From contig JAPFBL010000583.1 in the NCBI GenBank assembly GCA_026182355.1, positions 200,547-264,546 of the forward strand: a stretch of 64,000 bases of DNA, read 5' to 3'. Position 1 is the first letter of the stretch. Every line of letters begins with the position of its first letter. Positions 53,494 to 63,639 of this stretch are shown in pieces. The translations under genes were made by a program, and so were the position numbers. The stretch comes from Hermatobates lingyangjiaoensis (Eukaryota > Arthropoda > Insecta > Hemiptera > Hermatobatidae). Under the pieces are notes generated by a model that saw only the letters and a list, made by a program, of their open reading frames with translations, was not told the DNA's origin and did not search any database.

Positions 53494-53685
53494 ATAACTT
53501 TAAATTTCACAAAGCACGACACGAAAAAGGAATAAAAGCACACTTACTGAATTCTCAATATTTCGAACTGTTGTTCGTCATCAGGAGTAAATTAGAAGAA
53601 GTGAGAGAGACCTCCCCACGTCAAAGGACGGAGCGCGAATATTTTGTAGTCCATATGGACCGTTTATTCAATTTAGTATATATAT
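53494..53685 (-). mobile_element. Family D HHR element
   Basis: Minus HHR at 53551-53592 (intact), D leader, then a plus D tail (tagtccatatggaccgttta) directly joined, then TA. Confidence 0.75.
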
Positions 53686-53755
53686 ATATATATTATTTTA
53701 AATTTTGTTTGTTTTTTTGTATTCAATTTCAGAACTTTTATTCTTATTTGTTGTA

Positions 53756-53880
53756 TTGGAGATGAACACTAAGTGTTCAAAACGCATCATCCTTTGATGA
53801 AATCTTTTTTTTTTTTTTGTTTATTTGACTGGACACTCACTGTTTTTTTTTCCTTTCTAATCAAATGTAAACGCCATACA
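53756..53880 (+). mobile_element. Family P end fragment
   Basis: gatgaacactaagtgttcaa lacks CTG and has CAAA; dead HHR. Confidence 0.6.
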
Positions 53881-53889
53881 ATAGCTGCT

Positions 53890-54920
53890 TTCTTAGTACG
53901 TAAGTCAAAATTATTTATGACTTGAGCTGCAATTGAAATATCTTCTTTATACAAATACATTATTCATTATGCATTTGAATAAATTTTCTTTAAACCTATT
54001 TCATTTATTAATTAAATTCATTCGATATCGATTAATATTACCAATATATGGTAACTGATTACATTAATAATCGAAGCATCATTATTGATAAATTACAAGT
54101 TCATTGATTCATGATTCATAAATGAATCATTCATTGATTCATTGAGTCCTTTGATTTATGAGCATTAATTCCTCAAAAGAATGCTGACCAAATATAAAAG
54201 AAACATTTTTTTTTTTAATTTTTTTGCCAAAATTTAAGAATCATTTATACCAATGAATATGGAGTTAATCTGCAAATTGCATAATCATTCAAATACGAAA
54301 GAGGTATATTAAACAGTAGAAAAAGAATCTTTAAAAAGTATAAATATTTTATAGAATAAACAAAAAATTAACCCCTTCTATCTCGAAATTGATTAAAAAG
54401 AGACTGAACAATTTTAAGTTAAAAATACAGAGTAATGAATTGATAACAATGTCAGTTGAAATATTTCACCTCTATTGTTTATAAACAAATTGTTATCTTT
54501 CCTAAACCGGGATGCTTTATGACAAAAGACAGTTCACAGTGAAACTCCAAGGTTTTTATTTTAACACTTAGCCAGTCAGCAAAAAACAAATCCAATTCTC
54601 ATTTTTTTTAATCAAAGTTTAATGTATTTATATTTAGATTCTTTTTCTTTTTTTTTTTTTTTTTTTTTTAGGGAAAAGAAGTATTCACATTTTATTTTAT
54701 TCAAATCTTTTAAACAAAACATTTTTACAGAGTTTATTTTAAATAATTTAAAAATACTTCAATTTGTTGTTCAGTTGGGAATTATTTTTTTTTTTAAATA
54801 AAATTTAATATAGAAATGAAGGGATTTAGAGGTGTTTTCTTTCCAGATATCCAAAATAAAACTCATTTATAACCCAAATTATATATTAATATAGAAAACT
54901 TATAAAAGATTTATTTTAGA
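53890..54920. other. AT-rich DNA
   Basis: Poly-T near 54650. No supported gene. Confidence 0.4.
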
Positions 54921-54924
54921 ACTG

Positions 54925-55195
54925 ATAGAAGACTTATATTATTGAAGACTTATATATTATAGAAGACTATACATCATAGAGGACTTATATATTATAAAAC
55001 ACTTATATATTATAGAAGACTATATATCATAGAGGATTTATATATTATTGAATACTTATATAGTATAGAAGATTTATATACTCGTAACATAGAGGATTTA
55101 TATTTTATTGAAGACTTATATTATAGAAGGCTTATATATCATAGAGGACTTATATATTATAAATAACTTATATATCATAAATAACTCAATTTGAT
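54925..55195. repeat. AT tandem repeat, units of about 50 bp
   Basis: atagaggacttatatattat recurs near 54978, 55030, 55092 and 55142, with gaagacttatatta-type spacers. Confidence 0.8.
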
Positions 55196-55232
55196 ATTCT
55201 ATTATGTTAAGTATGACATTATTAAATATGTA

Positions 55233-55575
55233 GTCCTTCCCGAGGAAAGACGTGTTCAGATTTATTCACCTCTCATGTGAATTAATCGAGGACTAGCATG
55301 GCTATTGAACTCCGGACCTAGCAGTCTAAAAACGCTATAACTGAGCTAACTTGGTCTTTATTGGAAGTCGGAAATGATCCCTAACTCAAGTATATTTAAA
55401 ATAAGGATCTTTATCGAGTACCTGATATCGTACAGGCTAAAGGACTCATGGAACAGACGATGTGTCAGATATATTCACCTCCCACGAAAAGAAATCCATG
55501 GCCAGAGTGGGTATTGAACTACTGACCTACCAATCCTGAGGCGAGCACGTAAACATTGAGCTGCTCTCCTTCTCC
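55233..55575 (-). mobile_element. Two SINEs in tandem
   Basis: 55233-55352 is a head with A and B box complements (ctattgaactccgg, actgagctaac). 55353-55575 is a longer copy (gatctttatcgagtacctga, gtattgaactactgacc). Same orientation. Confidence 0.8.
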
Positions 55576-55645
55576 TTCACAGACTTTTGCATTCAATTTA
55601 ACTTAAAGAAAGCAAAACACTGACAAAAAAAACCTGAAACTGTTC

Positions 55646-55676
<31 letters not shown>

Positions 55677-55683
55677 TCAAAAA

Positions 55684-55770
55684 TTGTTATTGACCTCTTC
55701 TATTCTATTCACTGTTTCGTTATTGTGGTGGTTTGACCTAGCCCTCAATAACGAAACAGTGAATATATAT
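55684..55770. mobile_element. Family R end with 19-bp inverted repeat
   Basis: ATTCACTGTTTCGTTATTG (55706-55724) is the exact complement of 55746-55764; gacctagccctcaa identifies the R/S tail. Confidence 0.7.
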
Positions 55771-55777
55771 ATATACC

Positions 55778-56038
55778 AATTAAAAGAAACGGTCCAGCGG
55801 ACTTTTTTAAAATAAAATAAATTCAAAATGAAGGAAACACACAGAACACAGACATAACTCACATCGATATTTCGACCATCGTCGTCATCAGGAGGTGCAA
55901 AGAGCGAAGAGCGAGGAGTCCCGCAGGAAGAGTTCTTGCGGGACTCTTTGCTCTTCGCACCTCCTGATGACGACGATGGTCAAAATATCGATGTGAGTTA
56001 TGTCTGTGTCTTTCTGTGTGTTTCCTTTGTTTTGAATT

Positions 56039-56045
<7 letters not shown>
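55778..56045. mobile_element. Family C palindrome
   Basis: The minus HHR (55853-55897) is intact; the plus HHR (55966-56006) has CAAA. Left end carries cggtccagcggac; TA both sides. Confidence 0.82.
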
Positions 56046-56090
<45 letters not shown>

Positions 56091-56092
56091 AC

Positions 56093-56399
56093 TTTTTCGT
56101 TGGAAATACGATCCAAAACCGACAAATATAGTTCAATATAGACAAAGAAAAATAGAGAAATCAAAAGAACACACTTACAGTCTCTAATTTTCGGTTTGAA
56201 CCGTCTTCAGGAGAGATAAGAGAGGGAAACCAAGCGTACAGGTTCAGAGACGGTTGGAGACCGTCTGAAGGGTCTCCAACCGTCTCTGAACCAGTGCGCT
56301 TGGTTTCCCTCTCTTATCCCTCCTGAAGACGGTTCAAACAGAAAATTAGAGACTGTAAGTGTGTTCTTTTGATTTCTCTATGTTTCTTTGTCTATATTG

Positions 56400-56405
<6 letters not shown>
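56093..56405. mobile_element. Family A palindrome, both ribozymes intact
   Basis: Arms meet near 56266 within the leader. HHRs at 56179-56216 (minus) and 56318-56352 (plus, one stem II change). Confidence 0.84.
56179..56216 (-). ncRNA. Hammerhead ribozyme, family A
   Basis: Minus CTGAAGA (56204-56210), CGGTT/ACCG, GAAA, A-T, TA|GAGA with TCTC. Confidence 0.74.
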
Positions 56406-56440
<35 letters not shown>

Positions 56441-56443
<3 letters not shown>

Positions 56444-56633
56444 ATTTCACATAAACACGTGAAATAACAATCAATGATCAAACCACAATAAGAAAATGGG
56501 AAAACAAGACTAAGATCTTTCAACCGTAACAAGCGGTTTTCGTCAGTTGGGTTTTTGACTCTGACGAAGACCGTTTGTTACGGTTGAAAGATCTTAGTCT
56601 TGTTTTCCCATTTTCTTATTGTGGTTTGATCAT
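56441..56633. mobile_element. Family F palindrome
   Basis: The minus arm is truncated in the HHR. The plus HHR is intact at 56557-56599 (CTGACGA 56561-56567). TA at both ends. Confidence 0.82.
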
Positions 56634-56647
56634 TGATATATAATATA

Positions 56648-56770
56648 TACTCACTTCTCAACACGAGTACTTCGCACTTCTTCCCGATGACGACGGATGT
56701 CGAAATATCGAAGTGAATTCTGTAGTGACTTTCTGTGTTTCTTTCTTAATTGTTAAAGTTCAATTCATAT
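56648..56770 (+). mobile_element. Family I element
   Basis: CCGATGA core (56694-56700), CGAC/GTCG-type stem II, GAAATATC|GAAGTG pairing with upstream CACTTC, then a gtgaattctgtagtg. Confidence 0.68.
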
Positions 56771-56853
56771 ATTATATCAAAGTTATTGTTGATTACTAAT
56801 TTTTATATACATATATATATGAATAATAATCAAAATAATACTTGGTGTAATAA

Positions 56854-56930
56854 ATGGATTAATTTACCACAATGAAACAAATTTGGAAACAATTGTTTCC
56901 AATTTGTTTCATTGTGGTAAATTAATCCAT
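56854..56930. repeat. Near-perfect 77-bp palindrome
   Basis: Arms (atggattaatttaccacaat) meet near 56892; TA tract on the right. No HHR. Confidence 0.8.
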
Positions 56931-56944
56931 ATATATATATATAT

Positions 56945-57540
56945 AAAGTGCTTTTGGTTGTTTGTTTATGTTTAAATGCATAGAATCAGTAATATCCTTA
57001 TTAATATTGTGTTTGTTGAAACATGGCTTGGTTGACTACTGTTCCAGTGTCAATCTGAAATGATAATATATTTAGAACAACCTTACTATGAAATCCATCT
57101 TGTTAATACTGTCAAACAATTGCCAGGAGCTTGAGAATTGTAACACTATGAAACTGTAATCCAAGAAGAGTGGGCGGGGTTAATGATTTATTAACTGTCA
57201 CTCCAACTGGAGTATTCTGATCCTTAGAGCAATAGAATATTAAGTAAGATCGATGGAATGGGTATCCAAGTATCTCAGGATTGCAAACTGATCAACTTAG
57301 TTATCCTATTCAACAAACTGGATTAACAAACTATAAATGACACCTTCCTTTATTAAGTCAATAAACTATAGCAAATTTACTGTGTTTGTTTACTAAACAC
57401 TACCATATGTATTTGATTTTTCAGCCTAAATTATATTAAAGATAGAAATTTCGCATCAATCTGTATATATAAATTACAAAGTTTGTCTGTCTGTCCACTA
57501 TAGAAATAAAACTGGAGACATTTAGATACAAAGAAACATA
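56945..57540. other. Unannotated
   Basis: A minus acceptor-like site near 57045 leads only to a quickly stopped frame. Confidence 0.4.
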
Positions 57541-57549
57541 TGGATCTTA

Positions 57550-57735
57550 TAAAAAGATTTCACATAAACACGTTAAAAAACAATCAATGATCAAAGTACA
57601 ATAAGAAATGGGAACAAGACTAAAATGGGAAACTAAGTCTTGTTAAGATCATTAATGGATCTTAAGTCCAAAAATCTAAAAAAAAAACAAACCTAAAGTC
57701 AAACCTAAGTCTTGGTTTGATCATTGATGGATCTT
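57550..57735. mobile_element. Family F remnants, HHR lost
   Basis: gatttcacataaacacgtta and gatcattgatggatctta flank a scrambled centre. Confidence 0.6.
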
Positions 57736-57739
57736 ATAT

Positions 57740-58540
57740 AACATTTTTTGGAGAAACTATCTACGGTATTTTGATTTTGACACTAAGGCCCCTTTTTTTT
57801 TAATCAACCACCAATAACCAAAACCCCGGCGGTGCAGGAAAAATCCCCCCCCCCCCCGTTGAAAAGGAAAAAACATTCACCCTGCCCTAAAATAAAATGA
57901 ATCTACTTTTTGATTAGAAGTAAAATATTAAACCAATAAAAAAATACCAAAAAATAAAAAAAAAACTTCTGGAAAATCGAAATAATTTTTACAGGTCATT
58001 ATATTTATTTAAACAAAAACTAGGAAAATAGAACAATATAAAAATGCTGAAGTAAATCAAATTCATCACTCAAATAAAATAAATTAAAAAATAACTAATA
58101 GATTTTTTGATATAAAAATGGCATAATCATTTAAGAAAAACAAAATATATCGAAATAAAAACAATGTAAACAATAGTGTCCAAGTATAATGTCTTAATGT
58201 CAAAGGTAAGTCTCAAATCATTAACTGAGAACGCACAGAATTCTAGATCGAGTAATCATATCCATTTTTTTTTTTTTTTTATATCGCTTAATGGTAAATT
58301 ATACACACGCATATATAATGAGAAAAATTTAGTGTTAGTTTATCTTTTAATTGTTTTTTGAGGTGGAATCTTTCCCCCTCGTAGGGGTGAGGGGGGGGGG
58401 GGGTTCCTGCGGGAGATTTTTTTCCTACCGGCGCATAATCTACTAGGCAGATCAACTAGTTTAAAATACTTTTACTGAAATATACCCTATATAGAATCAC
58501 ATTATTAGTTTTGTTTCTATTTATTCATTGTTTGTGCAAT
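57740..58540. other. Unannotated; polyC and polyG runs
   Basis: C run near 57845 and G run near 58390. No gene supported. Confidence 0.4.
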
Positions 58541-58549
58541 CTGTTATAG

Positions 58550-59248
58550 CAGAGTTTTTCAAACTTTTTTCAATGCGGAACACTTTTTGCTTCAGTAACT
58601 TTACCAGGAACCCTAGATTCTAATGATTTTATACAATCATAATATAAATATTTTCAAATGCTTTTATAAATAGTATGTATGTTTAAAAAACAATTAAAAA
58701 GTAATATTACTGCAATGCTTAATTTTCGAAAAACAATTTAAAACTAAAACATTTTAATTTTCATATTTTCCACAAGTGTATAACACATGAAACAGAATTA
58801 TTAGCAACTTTAACACAAAATTTATTTTGTAATCATTTTTGGTTTTATAGTTGAAAGTTTGATTCTCAAGTCAGACCGAGCATTAAGTCTACTTTTGGTG
58901 TTTAGTTTTTATGTCAGTATAAAAGGAAAATCCGGTTTTACATAATTAGGTAGTGGGAAGTGGCAGCAATGTGTGATGTGCTATTTTTACAATAGAAAGA
59001 AATTCGGGAATCAGATAGCTCCAAAAAATGACTATTGATTCATCCTAAATATGAATAAAATTTTGACCACTTCTACTTATATATATAAGTATTATTCGGT
59101 TTCATGATTCACAAGAAACACAGAATAAAACCATACCCACTAGAAAAAAAAAATAGAAAACTGTTTTCTCTAAATGTTTTTCGCGGAACACCAAACAGTC
59201 CGTTAAGAAACCCCCGTGGTTCCGCAGAACCCACTTTGGGAATCTCTG
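58550..59248. mobile_element. Non-autonomous hAT-like transposon, complete
   Basis: CAGAG at the left end and CTCTG at the right are exact inverted termini. Subterminal motifs tttcaaactttttt and ggttccgcagaaccc. 8-bp duplications TGTTATAG (58542-58549) and TGTTGTAG (59249-59256) match at 7 of 8. 699 bp, no transposase. Confidence 0.85.
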
Positions 59249-59284
59249 TGTTGTAGAATGGTATTTTACAATAATGGGGAATTT

Positions 59285-59400
59285 TAAAATTACGTCTCTA
59301 CACAAACAAAAAGTTTAATAACAAAACTAACAACACATTTCGAACACTTAGTGCCTTCTTCAGATTTACACTTCACTCCTCACTGAGTATTTCTTAAGTC
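59285..59400 (-). mobile_element. Family P end with HHR
   Basis: Minus HHR at 59330-59369: CTGAAGA, AC/GT-rich stem II with one mismatch, GAAATGTGTT|GTT. Confidence 0.65.
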
Positions 59401-59639
59401 CCTTGTTACAATAACAGCTAAACAATCCAGATAAAAACATGAAAAAAGAATACTAAGTTTTGAATTTCCCAATTAAGGAAATCAATAAAATAAATACTCT
59501 GAGCCGATATAAATAAATAAAGTCAGCGAATCACTTTTTGCCATCACGGATCAAACAAAAGTAAGAACTAAGAAGATAACATAAAAGTGACTTTTAATTA
59601 TATTATTTATTTCAATTATAATAATAATAATAATAATAA

Positions 59640-59790
59640 TTAAACGAAACGGTCCAACAGACTATTAAATAAAAACCAATTAAAAAAGATAGCACACAGA
59701 TAGACACAGGAATAACTCACATCTATATTTCAACCATCGTCGTCATCAGGAGGCGAAGAGTCCTGCAGGAAGGCAGAGCGGCAACACATT
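59640..59790 (-). mobile_element. Family L HHR element
   Basis: cggtccaacagac hairpin, HHR at 59715-59757 (GGTTGAAA), leader tcctgcaggaaggcagag. Left boundary is (TAA)n, not (TA)n. Confidence 0.72.
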
Positions 59791-59799
59791 ATTTTAATT

Positions 59800-60310
59800 A
59801 CTATTTTTTTTATTTTTCATTATAATAATTCATCAATAAATCATAATTTTTTTTTTTTATTACAATACAGTTACTTTTTAAACACTGCATGGTATATGGA
59901 TTTGAGCATTAAACAAGAAATATACAACAATTTGCAAGCTATGTGACTGTAGAAGTCTATAGTTTAACTGTTTCATTCCGTGACAAAGCATAAATTAAAT
60001 AATCAAGGCATATAGGTTAGTTGGCGAAGAATAGAGTCACTGTTGCAGAGAGCACCCTGATTTATTTTGTTTTACCTCAATTAAGAATAGATTCCAGATG
60101 GCTGGACATACCTCATGCTTCATACAATTGTTTGGTTTAATTTTTTTTTTTTTTTTTTGAATTGCTTGGCTACATTGTGGCAGATACGAGTATGATATAA
60201 ATTATGTGATCCAGCGGAATCTTTTCAGTTGTTTTAAAATACATTCTTCTCTAAAGAAAATATAATAAAATAGATTTTTTTTTCATTACCGCTATCTGAC
60301 TATTCTCATC
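59800..60310. other. Unannotated
   Basis: Nothing supported. Confidence 0.4.
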
Positions 60311-60318
60311 TATCTATG

Positions 60319-60477
60319 AATGATCTAACCACAATAAGAAAATGGGAAAACAAGACTAAGATGTTTCAACCGTAACAAGCGGTCTTCGTCGGAGTCAAAA
60401 ACCCAACTGAGACCGCTTGTTACGGTTGAAAGATCTTAGTCTTGTTTTACCATTTTCTTATTGTGGTTTGATCATTG
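60319..60477. mobile_element. Family F palindrome
   Basis: Minus core changed to CCGACGA; plus arm lacks CTGACGA. Right end TA, left end not. Confidence 0.75.
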
Positions 60478-60502
60478 TATATATATATAATACCTATATA
60501 TA

Positions 60503-60825
60503 TTAACTTAGTAAACAGAAAGACGATCTAAATTTGAAACCGGACGCTATAACAGTTCAAATTTGAAGTTAGGTAGAACAGAAAGTAAAGAAACACACTT
60601 ACAGACCCAAATTTTCGGGTAATCCGTCTTCAGGAGAAAAGAGAAAGGGAGACCAAACACGTAGTAGGCACAACGGCTAATAACCTTAGTAACCGTAGGT
60701 TATTAGCCGTTGTGTCTACGTGCTTGGTCTTCCTTTCTCTTTTCTCCTGAAGACGGATTGCCCAAAAATTTGAGCAGTAAGTGTGTTTCTTACTTTCTGT
60801 GCTACCTAACTTCAAAACTTTAGTT
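60503..60825. mobile_element. Family B palindrome
   Basis: The minus HHR (60602-60640; CGGATTACCCG, GAAAATTT) is intact; the plus one has CAAA. Leader ttattagccgttg mirrored. Confidence 0.8.
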
Positions 60826-60882
60826 TTGTTTCTATTTCACAATCGATACTTTTATCACTATTATATATATATATATATATAT

Positions 60883-60932
60883 ATCGAAGTGAGTTCTGTA
60901 GTGTCTTTCTGTGTTCTTTTCTATGTGTTAAA

Positions 60933-60971
<39 letters not shown>

Positions 60972-61029
60972 AATTAAATTATGAGAGTTTAATTTTACCT
61001 GAAGAACTGAACGAGTTCTGATAAACTTT

Positions 61030-61035
<6 letters not shown>
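60883..61035 (+). mobile_element. Family I tail and family N end
   Basis: tcgaagtgagttctgtagtg then (TA)n, then the N end (gagagtttaattttacctga), then (TA)n. Confidence 0.6.
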
Positions 61036-61062
<27 letters not shown>

Positions 61063-61064
<2 letters not shown>

Positions 61065-61207
61065 GGCAAAGGGTTACTTGCCCTTGCGTCTACAACGTGC
61101 TTGGTCTCCCATTCTCTTTTCTCCTGAAGACGGATTACCCGAAAATTTGATTCTGTAAGTGTGTTTCCCTACTTTGTGTGTTGCTCTTTGTTAGTCTCGA
61201 ACTCGTA
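61063..61207 (+). mobile_element. Family B HHR element
   Basis: Intact HHR at 61119-61154 (CTGAAGA 61124-61130). Nearly identical to the 13622 copy, both opening with gggttacttgcc after TA. Confidence 0.77.
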
Positions 61208-61209
61208 TA

Positions 61210-61274
61210 TTTATACAATCCTCTCGAAATATTCTTAACCCCTATATTCTTGATCTCTCATATATATATATATA

Positions 61275-61321
<47 letters not shown>

Positions 61322-61740
61322 GTATATTATGTCTAAATGGGATATAATTAAGGTTGATATTACATTTACGTATAGTAAAGTTGAGTGTGGACCACCCCAG
61401 ATTTTTTTTATAATGTAATGGATAGGAGTCAGACTGAGTTTATTTTAACTTTGCCACACACTATAAATTTAAATGTTTATACCAGTATAATAAATAGAAG
61501 TCGAACTAAATGTACATTAAAAGCTAAACATTCCAACTCAACTGTTTTACGGGTTCTAAAACAGATTGTTATTTTAAACTCATTACTAAGGTATCTCAAG
61601 TAAGTAATCATTAAATCGTTTTATACGAGTGCCCATTTAAAACAAAGTCCAGTGAGAATTTCAAGCACACTTTGTTTACTATTCTTTTTATATATGTATA
61701 TATCTACATTTTGTGATAAAACTATCGACCGTCAAGTAGA
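61210..61740. other. (TA)n tract and unidentified open frame
   Basis: (TA)n at 61259-61320. A plus frame to 61603 (LPHTINLNVYTSIINRSRTK, VLKQIVILNSLLRYLK) is unassigned. Confidence 0.35.
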
Positions 61741-61749
61741 AATAAACCA

Positions 61750-61973
61750 AACGTTTATCAGTTTATAAAAATTAAACTCTCATTGCCAAGGTTTCGGTTT
61801 TTATTTAGAACCTATTCATGGGAAGAAGTATCAAACTTGTAAAACAGAAAAAACTAAGTATTATACTATACGTTTTTTCCCCATGAAAATGTTTGAAATA
61901 AAAACCGATACGTTGGTAATGAGAGTTTAATTTGAACCGGAAGAACTGACTGAGTCCTGATAAACTTTTAATA
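61750..61973. mobile_element. Family N palindrome
   Basis: Inverted ends (aaattaaactctcattgcca and complement). GAAAC decayed to cgatacg on plus. Confidence 0.7.
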
Positions 61974-61974
61974 T

Positions 61975-62100
61975 ATACTTATATACTACATTGACATAAA
62001 GAACACACAGAAATTAAACAAAAACTCACTACTATATTTCGATGGCCTTGTCATCAGGAAGATAGATGTGAATTACTCCGAAGACAGACAACGACTCTTG
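61975..62100 (-). mobile_element. Family G HHR element
   Basis: Minus HHR at 62025-62065 (CTGATGA, AAGGCC loop, GAAATATA|GTAGTGAG). Confidence 0.68.
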
Positions 62101-62110
62101 TATAAATATA

Positions 62111-62164
<54 letters not shown>

Positions 62165-62169
<5 letters not shown>

Positions 62170-62395
62170 AATGATCGAACCACAATAAGAAATGGGAAAA
62201 CAAGACTAAGATCTTTCAACCGTAACAAGCGGTCTTCGTCAGAGTCAAAAACCCAACTGACTCTGGGTTTTTGACTCTGCCGAAGACCGCTTGTTACGGT
62301 TGAAAGATCTTAGTCTTGTTTTCCCATTTCTTATTGTGGTTTGATCATTGATTGTTATTTCACGTGTTTATGTGAAATCTTTATATATATATATA
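62165..62395. mobile_element. Family F palindrome
   Basis: The minus HHR (62204-62246) is intact; the plus core is CTGCCGA. TA on both ends. Confidence 0.82.
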
Positions 62396-62401
62396 TATAT
62401 A

Positions 62402-62720
62402 TACATGCTTTGTTGAACACGACAGAGAAGTTCCTGTCTATAAGCTTCTCAAGAAATTTGACTTGCCTAAAAACAGCTTTACAACCTCTACAACGTATAA
62501 GACCCACATCGACCCTCCCTCCCCCCCTCCATGATTGATGTCCTGAAGATGATCACGCAAATGTGATCGAAACGCATCGACTACAATCGCTGACCATCTC
62601 AACCGTTGTTCCAAGAATAAAAAAACAGTTTTTTTGCAAGTCGAAGTTTTTGAGAAGAAGGTTATAGACAGGAACTACTCTGTCATGTTCAACAAAGCAT
62701 GCATATCGGAAGGACTGCTA

Positions 62721-62745
<25 letters not shown>
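62402..62745. mobile_element. PLE N-terminal inverted pair with HHR
   Basis: A minus stub (62402-62480) and plus stub (62600-62730; VEVFEKKVIDRNYSVMFNKA, CISEGLLPI) flank an HHR at 62538-62585: CTGAAGA, GATCAC/GTGATC, GAAACGCATC|GAC with GTC. Both outer ends are TA. Confidence 0.72.
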
Positions 62746-62755
<10 letters not shown>

Positions 62756-62888
62756 TTTATTCATAAATTATGCAGAAGCAACGTGGTTATAATTTCGAAG
62801 ACATTTATAAGAAATTATTTTCATTCGTATATATATTATATATATATATATATATATATTAGTATATACATTTTGGTATGTTAATTTA

Positions 62889-63036
62889 ATGAACAATATT
62901 CCGGGACTTTACAAACTGGATGAAATATTGATAAAAGAAATAAGTAAGCAGATCAAGACTCCTTCAATTTTAGGAACATTAAATTCAGACAGGGATGCCA
63001 GTAATCCTGAAGACTTCAATCAACCAGGTTAAGTTG
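62889..63036 (+). pseudogene. PLE C-terminal remnant, family U
   Basis: MNNIPGLYKLDEILIKEISK, QIKTPSILGTLNSDRDASNP, EDFNQPG and stop. EILIKE and NSDRD resemble the end of PLE endonucleases. Confidence 0.55.
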
Positions 63037-63063
63037 TTATTACATTTTTTGTTCAGTTCATTT

Positions 63064-63130
63064 AGCTCTTTGATGATGTTGTAACGAAAGCATTTTATCT
63101 ATTATATATTTGTTTATTGTGGTTGTTTAA

Positions 63131-63135
<5 letters not shown>
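63064..63135 (+). mobile_element. Family U end with HHR-like motif
   Basis: TTGATGA, weak stem, GAAA (63086-63089), then tattgtggttgtttaattca and TA. Follows the C-terminus by about 30 bp. Confidence 0.5.
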
Positions 63136-63182
<47 letters not shown>

Positions 63183-63184
<2 letters not shown>

Positions 63185-63478
63185 AATACAAAACGAAGGA
63201 AACACACAGAAAGACACAGACATAACTCATATCGATATTTCGACCATCGTCGTCATCAGGAGGTGTGAAGAGCAAAGAGTCCCGCAGGAAGGCAGGGCGT
63301 GACTCTTAGTGAGTCTTAGTGAGTCACCGCCCTGCCTTCCTGCGGGACTCTTCGCTCTTCACACCTCCTGATGACGACGATGGTCGAAATATCGATGTGA
63401 GTTATGTCTGTGTCTTTCTGTGTGTTTCCTTCGTTTTGAATTTATTTTAAAAAAGTCCCCTGGACCGTTTCTTTTAAT
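63183..63478. mobile_element. Family C palindrome, both ribozymes intact
   Basis: HHRs at 63224-63267 (minus) and 63361-63402 (plus). Centre gactcttagtgagtcttagt. Right end gtcccctggaccgtttc and TA; left end starts at (TA)n. Confidence 0.85.
63361..63402 (+). ncRNA. Hammerhead ribozyme, family C
   Basis: CTGATGA (63368-63374), GAC/GTC, GAAATATC|GATGTGAG with upstream CACACCTC. Confidence 0.73.
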
Positions 63479-63639
63479 TGTATATATATATATATATGTA
63501 TATAAATAACTATTTAAGGTAAATAACTTTAAAAAAAATGTGCCTTTCCTAATTATACTGATTCAGTTGAATCCCTTCTTAATTAATAATATTGTAAACA
63601 AGAGCAATGGAAGTGTGGTTTAATACCTGAGATTCAATC

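Noticed and set aside
1873..55575. tRNA genes at the A/B-box sequences
   Set aside because: Each tRNA-like head continues into the same conserved non-tRNA body, and stems are imperfect; they are SINEs.
57020..57065. Minus-strand exon with acceptor atcatttcag
   Set aside because: The frame stops after 17 codons with no donor, and the peptide does not fit the NWD-like protein.
11462..62884. Dozens of 60-120 residue frames containing YIYIYI
   Set aside because: They are (TA)n read as Tyr-Ile joined to element sequence. Only the part before (YI)n is meaningful where it matches a PLE stub.
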